The notes below the pieces were generated by a model. It did not search any database. It was not told the DNA's origin and was given only the letters and a program-made list of their open reading frames with translations. The position numbers and the translations under genes were made by a program. Shown here piece after piece: positions 31,001 to 40,529 of a stretch of 64,000 bases of DNA. Location: contig CATNEN010000039.1 in NCBI GenBank assembly GCA_950097015.1, positions 14,850,501-14,914,500 of the forward strand, given 5' to 3'. The DNA comes from Macrostomum hystrix. Its lineage: Eukaryota; Platyhelminthes; Macrostomidae. Each line of letters starts with the position of its first letter. Position 1 is the first letter of the stretch.

Positions 31001-33402
31001 TGCTTGGACTCCACTGGGACTCGGTCAGGGACACATTCGTCATGCAGTTTTCTGAACTAGTTACCCACGTCAACGGATCCTCTTCAACCAAGAGGTCGAT
31101 GCTAGGAGTACTTGCGTCTGTGTACGATCCGTTAGGAATCTTGTCACCCTCTTTGACTGTTGTCAAGGTGATGCTACAGAAACTGTGTGTTCGCAAGTCG
31201 GGTTGGGACGACGAACTTCCGCCAGATATCGCCGAGAGTTGGAACCGTTGGTTACAGTCGTTGTCGAGCTCACGCTTCGAAGTTCCTCGCTACCTTTTCG
31301 CCGATCTCGATTCGGAGCCAGTTCGAATGGAATTACATGGATTCTGTGATGCAAGCGAATCTGCTTACGCTGCCTGTGTCTACATTCAGGCCCGGTCGGA
31401 AACAGACAACGTTTCAACGCATTTAATTCAGGCCAAAACGCGCGTGGCACCGCTATCAAATCTTAGCATCGCTAGACTAGAACTGCTGGGAGCCCTAATC
31501 TTAGCTCGTCTAATACGCACGGTGTCTTTGCAATTTCCCAGCATGACGCGTTATCTCTGGACAGACAGCAAGACAACTCTGCAGTGGATCACCAACACCG
31601 ACAAGCTTCGCCAAGTTTTCGTTCAAAACCGCGTTAAGGAGATCCGGACTCTCACGTCAACGTCCGAGTGGCGACATGTTCCCGGGGAACTGAACCCCGC
31701 CGACCTGCCATCTCGAGGCTGTCTTCCAGGGCAGCTACAGAAAAACAAGGTGTGGTTTAGTGGTCCCGAATTTCTTCGATCAGGCATCTACCCAGCTTCG
31801 TCTGAAGATAAGCATTCGAGCGCAGTCGCGGAAGATCATAACTCTGCAGAAGCACTATCAACAGTCGCTGAACAGCCCATGGAATCTAAGAACGTCGATC
31901 GTATCTCTTTAATCATTGACATCGGCAAGTTTTCGAACTATTCGAGAGTTTTACGCGTCCTAGCATGGGTACAAAGATTTGTCCGCAACCTACGGAGTGC
32001 TCGAGCTCAATCGTTAGTCAATAGATCAAGGACGGTGACCGCCGAAGAGTTGACTGATGCAGAAGTCCTATTGGTAAGGTCAATTCAAAGGGAATCGTTT
32101 TCAAAGGAAATCGATCACATTCGGCGTAGCTCTGCTGCAACACATCTGAACAGGAACTTGAATCTGTGGTTAGATGATAAGGGACTTTTGCGTTCACAAG
32201 GTCGTATTTCCGCACTGTCCTTCGAAGTTAATAATCCTATCTTAGTACCTCGCCACAGTCACTTGAAGCAGCTCATTATTCGACAAGCTCATCAGTCCGT
32301 TGCTCACGGGGGAGTTGCCTCAACGCTTAGTAAAGTTCGTGAAAAATATTGGATTCTGAAGGGACGTCAACGAACTAAGCAAGAACTATCGAAGTGTGTG
32401 GTGTGTAGGAAGGTACAAGGACGCTCATACGTTGTACCTCAGATCTCTCAGCTACCTGAGTTTCGCCTTTCCGACATCCGACCCTTTCAATCAGTCGGCG
32501 TGGACTACTGTGGTCCGATATTCTATCGGACGGGGGAGGATGGTTGTGACTCTCGGAAGGCGTACATTCTACTTCTCACATGCTCATCGACTCGCGCAGT
32601 GCATCTGGAACTGCTTCCTGACATGACCGCATCGCAGTTCTTGAATGGATTACGTCGTTTTGTCAGTCGTCGCGGAATACCTTCCATCATCAGTGACAAT
32701 GCCAAGACGTTCAAGGCTGCCGCGAATATTCTTGGAGCTAGCACCAGCTATGAAGTTCAATCATTCTGTGCCAACAAGAAAATCTCTTGGGAGTTCATTC
32801 CGGAGAAGGCCCCGTGGTGGGGCGGATTTTGGGAAAGACTCGTTGGAATCGTTAAGGATGGATTGAAAAAGAGCATTGGCAAAGCTCTGCTAACATTCGA
32901 TGAGCTATCAACTTCGGTTATCGAAATGGAATCTGTGGTGAACAGTCGACCACTTATGTATGTGTCGGCGGATGAGATCAACGACGTATTGACGCCTGCG
33001 CACTTTCTCTTCGGAACTCGGTTGACTCAGGAGCCAACTCTCTCGTCGAACCGTATCGCCAACGTCCTGCCATTGCCAGCTCGACTCAAACATCTCAGAA
33101 GAGCGTTGAATGTTTTTTGGGATGTATGGAAAACGTCATATGTCACCGCCCTGCGTGAGAAAGCGCTCAAGTCGCATGGAGGAGGACCAGTTGCAAAACC
33201 CGGAGACGTCGTTTTGGTTCAGGGAGAGCCGCATCAGCCAAGACTGCAATGGAAGATGGGTGTGGTAGAGTCTGTCCGTGAGGGTCGAGATGGTGCCGTT
33301 CGTTCCGCAGTTGTACGTCTGGCGAAGGAAAGGGGCTCTCGGGGGGCTGAGCGCATCAGACGGCCTGTCCAAGCTCTCATTCCTCTTGAATTGTGCATCT
33401 AA
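28069..33402 (+). CDS. BEL-2 gag-pol polyprotein, 1777 aa
   Basis: It is a single polyprotein for particle formation, processing, reverse transcription and integration. Rough residue positions are as follows. BEL gag spans 1-300 (FDGTVTSWQTYWDQFSSSID near 122). Three zinc knuckles lie at 327-390 ([40 protein letters not shown]). The protease is near 490 ([14 protein letters not shown], with DTA in place of the usual DTG/DSG). RT lies at 840-930 ([28 protein letters not shown]). RNase H starts at about 1090 (GFCDASESAYAAC). The integrase zinc finger is near 1395-1450 (HQSVAHGG to CVVCRK), with the DDE core at 1478 (VDYCGP), 1541 (SDNAKTF) and about 1578. A DUF5641-type tail covers 1690-1777. 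The ATG follows a ~590-bp leader. No internal stop separates gag from pol, so gag excess would need another mechanism. Confidence 0.96.
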   Translation: MDEAIRKRAAIRSVVTKTINRAEKWLSAGSGRDDKINAEAEACIDTLKQKLGLMEELDLDIQSQMEEEKLSREQEEADEYAFRCRKYVRLLEKSLSNATKSVTSGPQVKLPKRHIPTFDGTVTSWQTYWDQFSSSIDSNNQLSDIDKFNYLLDSLSESAKSCIRGLSVTSANYKVAIDLLHQRFGKSDLVIRSLMNQLSDIHLSEVSLAGLRSFHDDIAAAVRSLEVQGVMSSAYEALLLPNLLRKCPNEFRLDLMKCASLSKKEINNMAVLLEFLQTEIQVRENAAVGGKKSSNSEASRHCLQPKSSLSTLTVQSRNDRQAVMKIFCTYCGSGHTSEKCSKLVSVDARIEFLKKEQRCFRCLRSGHSSRTCHDSRRCRNCSGAHHVSICNCGLSDGQGSGFKMKAKSIDSTVKSGAVQNKTFANAKKDVIRQVQTGSTNAAQSEPESVVSTEGNFALSMFINRNPAVALPVAKAILIAPDGRRELLVRVLLDTASNRSYIREDVCDLLQFERFAEESLKVSAFSGIATTVNSSRVKFHIRKVDSMEIIRLEANVVKQICQPQTSVIVNSFQHLRDVDLADPYDPRDISTPISILVGSDQYFQIVGDNVIRGTSGPVAISSKLGFLLCGPLAIEGSANDEPIVSEDSADCSTAQTLCCATPDDAFATTDSSKCDLSSFWRLEALGISEQKDDSTEGSFICNPRLENGRYSVSLPWKYPEGSVPLDDHFDMAYSRLSSTTRALRKDPETLTKYSGIISEQEASGIIEKVPEKDLGKNTCHYMPHHHVIKSDSEHTKIRIVFDGSARLRTGDFSINDLLQAGPTDVPLIPEILMRFRKHPIAIIGDIEKAFLQIAIDSEDRDYLRFLWTNPSESDKVFHYRFCRLPFGLTCSPGVLRATVLQHIDSQKNNFPLAAEIIRKDLYVDNLVTSCKSLSDAFNLYKDAKNIFNLAGMNMRQWKSNSDSFNSSLPDQDVGHTEKVLGLHWDSVRDTFVMQFSELVTHVNGSSSTKRSMLGVLASVYDPLGILSPSLTVVKVMLQKLCVRKSGWDDELPPDIAESWNRWLQSLSSSRFEVPRYLFADLDSEPVRMELHGFCDASESAYAACVYIQARSETDNVSTHLIQAKTRVAPLSNLSIARLELLGALILARLIRTVSLQFPSMTRYLWTDSKTTLQWITNTDKLRQVFVQNRVKEIRTLTSTSEWRHVPGELNPADLPSRGCLPGQLQKNKVWFSGPEFLRSGIYPASSEDKHSSAVAEDHNSAEALSTVAEQPMESKNVDRISLIIDIGKFSNYSRVLRVLAWVQRFVRNLRSARAQSLVNRSRTVTAEELTDAEVLLVRSIQRESFSKEIDHIRRSSAATHLNRNLNLWLDDKGLLRSQGRISALSFEVNNPILVPRHSHLKQLIIRQAHQSVAHGGVASTLSKVREKYWILKGRQRTKQELSKCVVCRKVQGRSYVVPQISQLPEFRLSDIRPFQSVGVDYCGPIFYRTGEDGCDSRKAYILLLTCSSTRAVHLELLPDMTASQFLNGLRRFVSRRGIPSIISDNAKTFKAAANILGASTSYEVQSFCANKKISWEFIPEKAPWWGGFWERLVGIVKDGLKKSIGKALLTFDELSTSVIEMESVVNSRPLMYVSADEINDVLTPAHFLFGTRLTQEPTLSSNRIANVLPLPARLKHLRRALNVFWDVWKTSYVTALREKALKSHGGGPVAKPGDVVLVQGEPHQPRLQWKMGVVESVREGRDGAVRSAVVRLAKERGSRGAERIRRPVQALIPLELCI

Positions 33403-33940
33403 TCCGTCTCCGTCTCGGATCTCTGTTTCTCTAAATCTTTCTGTTCTGTTCATTGGTGCGAGATCAGCTACCTTGATAATTTTTGCTCATTTTTTGTTCT
33501 CGACTCTTGTTATCGCGTTTCCATCTGTTCTCATTCACTTACCCTTTTTTGCTTCCCTGACCTTCATTTGTACCCGGTAGTTATCATTCAGCCATTTATT
33601 TTTTGCGTCACAACTCGGTTGCAAATTATCATATCATCATTCAATATGTTAATGAGGGACTCGTGACTCGTGAACGTACTTGTAAGGTAAATTTCAATAT
33701 AATTTCTGTCGGCTAGGTCGTTGTCAGTTTTGTTAATTTTTGGCCAACTAATTTATCTACTCGTAAAATCGTAGGTCATTGCTTAATCTTCGTGGAGGAA
33801 ACATTTATTTTTCGTCAATGCTCGTACTTGTGTCCCTTTCAGTCTCTCAAAATTGTCGTTTTTTTGTTGCGTTGCCCTTGTTCAATTGATTCATGCTTAG
33901 TTCGAGCTCGAAATGACAAAGTCTTTGTCATTTGGGGGAG

Positions 33941-34323
33941 TGTAGCGACTTTTGGTTACGCGACTTGTTTGTACTTGCTCTGATTGTGTCTCTCTTTTCT
34001 TTATCGCTGCACCCCCCTCCTTCCCCCTGCCCCTGCTACTCTCCACGATTGTACCCCAACCCCCCTTTCGTCGCTTTCCTTTGTCTGCCTATGTACATCT
34101 GAGGCGGGGTTTAACCCTATCCTTACTATCGATCGCTTCTCTCTAGCCGCTAGTGTTAAGTTCAAATATAATGTCTGGCCCTCTGGGCCTTTGTGAGTCA
34201 TCCCCCATTGCGCTCTCTGTCTCGTTTGAGGTTTGGCCGTATGAACGGGCTCTTGCTGCGAAGATTCAATTAATTGCATGACTTCAACTCGCTTCGCTTC
34301 TTAATTCACTCGAAGTAAAGACA
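33941..34323 (+). repeat. 3' LTR of BEL-2
   Basis: 383 bp and identical by eye to the 5' LTR. It is flanked by CCACC. Confidence 0.95.
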
Positions 34324-34970
34324 CCACCTGACCAGACAGTTAATGCATCATCCCGACAGTTATTTAAAGGCCTGTCCCGACTGTTAATGCATCGTCCCGA
34401 CCGTTAATCAATCATCCCGACAGTTATTTAAAGGCCTGTCCCGACTGTTAATGCATCGTCCCGACCGTTAATCGATCATCCCGACAGTTAATTGAAGGCC
34501 TGTCCCGACTGTTAGTGCATCGTCCCGACCGTTAATCAATCATCCCGACAGTTAGTTGAAGGCCTGTCCCGACTGTTAATGCATCGTCCCGACCGTTAAT
34601 CAATCATCCCGACAGTTATTTAAAGGCCTGTCCCGACTGTTAATGCATCGTCCCGACCGTTAATCAATCATCCCGACAGTTATTTAAAGGCCTGTCCCGA
34701 CTGTTAATGCATCGTCCCGACCGTTAATCGATCATCCCGACAGTTAATTGAAGGCCTGTCCCGACTGTTATTGCATTGTCGACCCCGACCGTTAATCGAT
34801 CATCCCGACAGTTAATTGAAGGCCTGTCCCGACTGTTAATGCATTGTCCCGACCGTTAATCGATCATCCCTACAGTTAATTGAAGGCCTGTCCCGACTGT
34901 TAATGCATCGTCCCGACCGTTAATCAATCATCCCGACAGTTATTTGAAGACCTGAGCCTACAGTTGGTGC
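34324..34970. repeat. Right arm, distal part: higher-order minisatellite
   Basis: The 20-bp array continues past BEL-2 for a unit or two, then becomes a ~64-bp higher-order repeat containing atcatcccgacagttattta, AGGCCTGTCCCGACTGTTAA and TGCATCGTCCCGACCGTTAA sub-units, about nine copies. Confidence 0.93.
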
Positions 34971-35265
34971 ATCGTCCCTGGCGTTCATCGATCATCCTGA
35001 ACTGTAGCTGGATGTTTTTATTTTGTTCTGTAATGCATTTATGCCGTAAAGAGGTTCAAATTGCAATTAGAACATTCATCTGCTTGTTCTTTTCAAATGT
35101 AAGTGTTTGTCCCTTTTTATTTTTTTTCTCCAGCGACCAACCAAGTAGTTCACGGTGATTCATTTGTTTTGCTACATTTAGTTTCATATAAAAATATCGA
35201 TCGGAATATCGAGCGGAATATCGAGCGGAATATCTGTCGGTGAATGTTATATACGTGTTGGAGGG

Positions 35266-35639
35266 CTCTTTCTTATTATTTGCACTTTTCAGTATTTAAC
35301 CAGTATAACACATATAATAAGAGTATTTGTTGTTTCTATGGTAGCACATGAGTGTCCGAGCAGTAAGACACTTTTCTTCACTTTATTAATATGAATAACT
35401 CATATACGTGTATTAGGGACACAAAGTCTTATTTAATTTTCCAGTCCCAATGCAGGGTTACCAGTGGATCGTAGGGTATCAGTTACCCACTCACTATGGA
35501 AACACTCGTTCTCTCCTCACCCTGTACAGTCTTGTTTATTTATTGCAATCCCTTTATAGGTTGTCTTCATCACACCCTTTACAGGCTTATACACACTTAT
35601 TTCGGATCCAACCCTTTTTCTTACTATTCAATACGACTT
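35266..35639. other. Spacer right of foldback candidate
   Basis: No gene or clear repeat is seen. It is AT-rich. Confidence 0.3.
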
Positions 35640-36170
35640 CTGTTGTCTGAGATTTTAGGGAAATCTTGCAGGAGTTTAGGGAAGAAAAATCCACGCTGAG
35701 CAGGACTCTCAGAGTCAGCGGTTGCCACAGGGCCAACGGACAAGACATCACACAGCAGGAGGTTAAGGAAGCGCTGGAGGAAATTAACTGAAACCGGGCG
35801 GCCGGTAGAGACCTGATTCACCCCAGCCTGCTCAAGAATCTCCCGGAGGAAGCCCTGGAAGTCTTCTTCACCATCTTCAACAACTCGCTGGAGCTCGCCC
35901 AAGAGGCCGCAGAACTGGAGAACCGCTCACATCATCCCGATCCTTAAGAGCGACAAGCCGGCCGCGGACGCCGTGGGTCCTACAGGCCTTAGTAAGTGGA
36001 TGGAGAGGATTGTACCCAAGCGGCTTCGGTTATTCCGCGAGAAGTCTGGCGGGCTGAGTGACACTCTGGCTAGTTTCAGGATGGGAAGGTCTATGGAAGA
36101 CCGGCTGCTCCGCCTGACATATAGGCATCGATGCAGAGAAGGCTTGTCACCCTGCTGCTGCTCATTGACT
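35640..36170 (+). pseudogene. LINE reverse transcriptase fragment
   Basis: Broken frames on the plus strand read ITQQEVKEALEEIN, then AAGRDLIHPSLLKNLPEEAL, then a piece ending SYRP-like (GPTGLSKWMERIVPKRL) and LASFRMGRSMEDRLLRL. This is the normal order of the finger and early palm region of a non-LTR RT. Stops and frame changes show it is dead. It is interrupted or bounded on the right by the Gmr1-like LTR. Confidence 0.7.
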
Positions 36171-36486
36171 TTGTAACGTTAACTTTTCTTTATACCACTG
36201 TTGTGGCTGCTAGCCAAATAAGCGAGGCGAGGCCAAGTCCAGTTAACCAAGGGTGAGGGTGCTCTCTCGCGTAGCGAGAGCCGTGTATATATATTATTGA
36301 ACCTCACATGTACATTGATTACATAAGTACACTATGAGCAAATGTGCATTCACAACATCATCCCCCCTCCAAAGAGGTGACAGGCAACGGCGGGATAGCA
36401 TAGTTTGAGACATGCATTTAATCAGTTCGTATCGCATGTGATTGCTCTCTCCACAACAGTCACTTGAGTCACATGTCGGTTCACAC

Positions 36487-38446
36487 TCAATCGTGGGTCA
36501 CGACACTGCCGAACCATTGAGGCGGTGCACGATGCCTCTCAGAACGACGCAGCGGTGGCATTGGTGGCGCCGGGCTTGTCGGCGCACCCGCTGGCTGGGG
36601 TGGCAGCTCACCGTCACCGTCATCGTCGCACCAGCCGCCGCGGTTGTCTGGGATGCAGCGGCTGATGTGCCAGCGACTGCCATCGGTTAGCGTCAGTGTG
36701 TTGCCGTTGCGACCGACGACCGTCATCGGCTCGGAGATGCCGCTGCCGAGTTTGCTTTTCTTCGGTCGGCGTACGCGGACACGACTGCCGACGGTCAATG
36801 CGGAGCTCCGCGGTTGCTGATTCTGCTTGGAAGGTTTCCGGCGACTTTCGGCTCGCTGCTGTTGTTCCTGGACGGTGCGCCGCAGCGCCTGGCTGGGCGC
36901 GGACTCAGGCTCGGCCGGTTGAAGCCGGTCAAGATGCAGGCGAAGCTTCCGCCCTAGCATCATCTCGGCCGGGGTCTTCTTGGTCAGCGCGTGTTCAGCC
37001 GATCGATACGCTAGCAGGAGTTCCTGCACAGCTTGCTTCATGGCCACGCCGTCGGCCAACAGGGCTCGTAGAGAAGACTTGATGAAGCCGTTGAACCTTT
37101 CGACTCCGCCGTTCTGCTGCGGACAATAGAATGGAGTCCGGCGATGCTTGATGCCAAGTGAGCTGAGGAAGTCCGTGAACTCGCTCGACACGAATTGTGG
37201 TCCGTTGTCAGTTGTGATCTCGTCTGGCAGGCCCCAGCGGACGAACAGGCTGCGAAGGGCCTCGATGCAGGCAGTAGAGGTTACGGATGAAGACGCGATG
37301 ATCTCGGGCCACTTGGAGTAGAGGTCGTGGACTACGATGAGGAATCTGTGCGAATTTGGCGCTTCGGTTGCCGGGAGCTCTCCGACGATGTCGACTTGGA
37401 GCTGTCTCCACGGGCCGGCTGGTAGTTCCGTGGTTGACCAGGGCACCTTGATCGGCTTGAACGCCTTCTCCGACAGAATGCAGGCACTGCAGTTCCTCAC
37501 GAATGTCTCCACGTCGCTGTCAATGCGCGGCCACCAGACAGTTTCGCGGCATCGCGCCTTGACCTTCGCCACGCCGAGATGCCCTTGATGCGCCTCCGTC
37601 AACACCAGGTCGCGGAGTGAGGCTGGGATGACCGCACGGCTGCCTCTCGCCAGACAGCGCCCGTCGTTCCACAGGCAGAGCTCGTGCTGCACCTGATGGA
37701 AACCCTTCAGGTCGCTAGGAGTCTCGGTGGGCCATCCGTTGAGCACGAACTGAACGACTCGCTGCAGTTGGTCATCGCTAGCTGTGGCCTCGGCGAGCTG
37801 AGCAACTGAAATAGGCTCGGAGCTCCTGGCAAGCACTAGGTTGATGTCTGACTCAGTTTGACGTTGATCAATCGATTCTTGGCCGATCTTTTTACGATCG
37901 TAGCCGTAGCGGGACAGAAAGTCAGGTTGGACGTTTAGCTTACCAGGAACATACTCGATGTCAAAATCGTAGACGAAGAGTCGCTCACACCAGCGTTGAA
38001 GCCGAAGAGGCCGCTGGCCGCTTCCGCGTGCTGATAGCAGGGTGGTCAGAGCCTGGTGGTCGGTCAGCAGCTTGAACTTCCGGCCGTACAGCAGAAGGTG
38101 CCAGTGCTCGCAGCTCCAGACGCAGGCCAGGGCCTCCTTCTCCGTCGCGGAGTAACGGCGCTCGGTGTCGGACAGAGCGCGCGAGGCGAAGGCGACTGGA
38201 CGAAGTTGTCCACGCTCGTCAATTTGGCCCAGAGTAGCGCCCAGGGCGACGTCGCTGCTGTCACACGAGACGACTGTTTCGTGGCTCTGATCGAAGAATT
38301 TTAGACACGGCGCGGATGAGATGAGCCGCTTGACCTCACTGAAGGCTGCCTCGCACTTCTTGTCCCAGTTCCAGGGCACATCCTTACGCAGGAGCGCTGT
38401 CAGCGGCTCGGCGACATGCGACAGGTTCTTGATGTAGAACTGGAGA
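36487..38446 (-). pseudogene. Gyp-A RNase H and integrase part of pol
   Basis: It continues RT after a one-base frameshift near 38446-38458. The region starts YIKNLSHVAEPLTALLRK. RNase H shows VVSCDSSDVALGATLGQ. The integrase zinc finger is HQGHLGVAKVKARCRETVWW to CSAC. Core residues are VDIVGEL, TTDNGPQF and GGVERFNG, so all three catalytic acidic positions are present. The C-terminus is Pro/Arg-rich. Only the frameshift appears to inactivate it; an assembly error cannot be excluded. Confidence 0.9.
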
Positions 38447-40529
38447 ACTTTGCGAAACCGAGGAAGGAAGCAAGCTCGGACGCGTTCGTCGGTGCCTTGA
38501 GTTGCTCTACTGACTCAGCGTGGGACTGAAGCGGCTGGATGCCGGTGGCGCTGATCCGATGTCCGACGAACTGGATCTCTGGAACCTTGAAAACGCACTT
38601 CTTGAGGTTGATGGTGACTCGGTGATGCAGCAGCTTGTCCAGGACTCGGAAAAGGCGTTTGTCATGCTCGGCTTCCGTTGCCGCGTGCACCGCGATGTCA
38701 TCTTGATAGTGCATGACGCCGTCGATGCCTTCCAGGATCTTGCCGACGACCTTCTGGAAGGCCGCCGGAGCTGAGCTGATTCCGAATGGCATTCGCTTGA
38801 ATCGGTACAGGCCGGATTCTGTGTGGAAACAGGTCAGGTTCTTGGCGTCTTCGTGCAGCGGCAGTTGCAGGTACGACTGGTTGAGATCAATCCGCGAGAA
38901 CCACTTGGAGTTGGAAAACTCGGTAACTAGGTCGGCGAATGTTGGCAGTGACATCGAGTCTGGGACAATCGCCTTGTTGACACTGCGCAGATCGACGCAG
39001 AGGCGAAGCTTCCCGTCAGACTTCCTGGCGCAAGTGACATTCGATTGCCAATCAGGAACGTCGCCTTCGGCGCGCTCGATGATGCCTTCTTCCTTCCAGC
39101 GATGGATCTCCGCAGCACACTCTTGGCGCAGAGCGAGCGGCAGCCGGCGCATCCGCTGGGCTACCGGCGGCACGGTCGGGTCTACCCTGGGGCGGTGGCA
39201 GAAGCCCTTGATCTCGCCGAGACCGGTGCCTAAAGTGTGGTACTTGGCAGGAATCCAATCTGGCATAGGTGGCATACCTGAAGCCTCGTTACCCGAGCTA
39301 ATAGTGAAGATTTGATGGCCGGAAGGTCCGAGGACCTTGCAGTCGAGTTTGTCCATCAGGTCGATGCCCATCAGGTCGTCGCCGTCCATCACAATTGTGA
39401 AGGTGAACAACGGAAGCTGAACGCCGTCGAACTCGACCCTGGCATCGATCTCGCCGGCGACGCTGATACTGGAGCCGTTGTAGGAAAGCAGCTTCTTGTC
39501 GCACGGGCGCAGAGGAATTTTAGATCCGAAGATTTTGCGGCTTGTCTCCATGCTGAGGATGGAGACTTTGGCGGCTGTGTCCACCAGTAACGGGATGCTG
39601 TGACCATTGATTCTTATGCTGGCCCTCTTGTATTGGCCTTTGTGGCTCGACCCGACAGCGAAGATACTCTGCTGTCTGGAGCTGTCTATCTCGACGCCTT
39701 GAATCTTCTTTTGGCCTGAGGTCGGTGCCGTCGTGCTGCTCTTGCACACCTTGGCGAAGTGGTTGAGCCTCCCGCACTTCGTGCACGCCTTGCCTCGTGC
39801 CGCACAGCGCGGATCACTGCCTGTGCGGTGGCCTCGCTGGCCGCAGTGCGAGCAGCAGAACTGGTTCTGCTGACCCGTCTGGCGCTGCTTGGCGTCGTAG
39901 GAAGCTCTCTTAAAGTTGATCTTCTTGATGCTGTCGTCGGCTGCTGTCTTGCCAGTCAGCGAATTCTCACTGTGGACCGCCATTTCCACCTGGGCTGCAA
40001 TTTGGATTGCCCCGCCCAGCGTGAGCTCCTTCTCAAGTAGGAGTCTTTCGCGCACCTTTGAGGACGAGGTGCCAAAGATCAGCTGGTCCAGGATGAGGTC
40101 GTCATGGAGGACTCCAAACTGGCAGTCCTTGGCGGCATGGCGCAGATTTGCCACAAAGGCTTGCACGCCTTCGGCGCTTCGCTGGACGCACTTCCGGAAT
40201 TCGTGCCTCTTGGCATACACGCTCACTGCTGGCTGGAAGTGCTGCTTCAGGAGATCGCATGCCGCTGCTAGTGTTGTCGGAGCCGTTTCCTGGTCAGCCG
40301 AGAGAGTCCGGTAGATTCGTACTCCTTCGCGCCCAAGGCAGTGGGTGAGCAGCGCAATCTTCCTGGCTTCTTGCAGGCTATCGATTCCGGATGCTAGCAG
40401 GTAGGTGTCAAACTCAGCGGCCCAGATTTCCCACGAAACTGCAGGTGTTCCTGGGTTGTCCAGAAATGGTGGAGGTTCTCTGAGGTTCAGGCGTAGTGCT
40501 GGCGCTGTGGCATTCTCAGTGCTACCCAT
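38400..40529 (-). CDS. Gyp-A gag, protease and reverse transcriptase
   Basis: The ATG at 40529 (MGSTENATAPALRLNLREPP) is chosen because the longer frame starts at a TTG. Gag is followed by two zinc knuckles (CSHCGQRGHRTGSDPRC, CTKCGRLNHFAKVC), protease (IPLLVDTAAKVSILS, again DTA), and RT (FSRIDLNQSYLQLPLH, RMPFGISSAPAAFQ, YQDDIAVHA). The last 14 codons are read in the wrong frame beyond the frameshift. Confidence 0.9.
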   Translation of the reverse strand: MGSTENATAPALRLNLREPPPFLDNPGTPAVSWEIWAAEFDTYLLASGIDSLQEARKIALLTHCLGREGVRIYRTLSADQETAPTTLAAACDLLKQHFQPAVSVYAKRHEFRKCVQRSAEGVQAFVANLRHAAKDCQFGVLHDDLILDQLIFGTSSSKVRERLLLEKELTLGGAIQIAAQVEMAVHSENSLTGKTAADDSIKKINFKRASYDAKQRQTGQQNQFCCSHCGQRGHRTGSDPRCAARGKACTKCGRLNHFAKVCKSSTTAPTSGQKKIQGVEIDSSRQQSIFAVGSSHKGQYKRASIRINGHSIPLLVDTAAKVSILSMETSRKIFGSKIPLRPCDKKLLSYNGSSISVAGEIDARVEFDGVQLPLFTFTIVMDGDDLMGIDLMDKLDCKVLGPSGHQIFTISSGNEASGMPPMPDWIPAKYHTLGTGLGEIKGFCHRPRVDPTVPPVAQRMRRLPLALRQECAAEIHRWKEEGIIERAEGDVPDWQSNVTCARKSDGKLRLCVDLRSVNKAIVPDSMSLPTFADLVTEFSNSKWFSRIDLNQSYLQLPLHEDAKNLTCFHTESGLYRFKRMPFGISSAPAAFQKVVGKILEGIDGVMHYQDDIAVHAATEAEHDKRLFRVLDKLLHHRVTINLKKCVFKVPEIQFVGHRISATGIQPLQSHAESVEQLKAPTNASELASFLGFAKFSSSTSRTCRMSPSR

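Larger units (their letters stand above)
27099..34323 (+). mobile_element. BEL/Pao LTR retrotransposon BEL-2, apparently intact and very young
   Basis: 7225 bp. The 383-bp LTRs at 27099-27481 and 33941-34323 look identical. The 5-bp target duplication CCACC lies at 27094-27098 and 34324-34328. The primer-binding site TGGCGCCCG follows the 5' LTR, and a purine tract TTTGGGGGAG precedes the 3' LTR. The interior has one uninterrupted 1777-codon gag-pol frame. Identical LTRs plus an intact frame mean very recent insertion and possible current activity. Confidence 0.97.
22142..35256. mobile_element. Candidate foldback (Rehavkus/Mutator-like) DNA transposon with minisatellite arms
   Basis: The nine bases GTTGGAGGG occur directly at 22133-22141 and 35257-35265. 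Just inside are inverted copies of a ~40-bp segment (core ctcgatattccgatcgatat) at 22157-22196 and 35194-35233. Next inward come tandem arrays of the same 20-bp unit in opposite orientation, at 22391-22905 and in 26800-27098 plus 34324-34970. Long inverted arms made of tandem repeats with a 9-bp target duplication are the known hallmark of Drosophila FB and of Rehavkus-type elements. The interior holds a dead LINE and no recognisable transposase, and a 7.2 kb BEL element has split the right arm. Without that insertion it is about 5.9 kb. Family assignment is inference. Confidence 0.6.
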
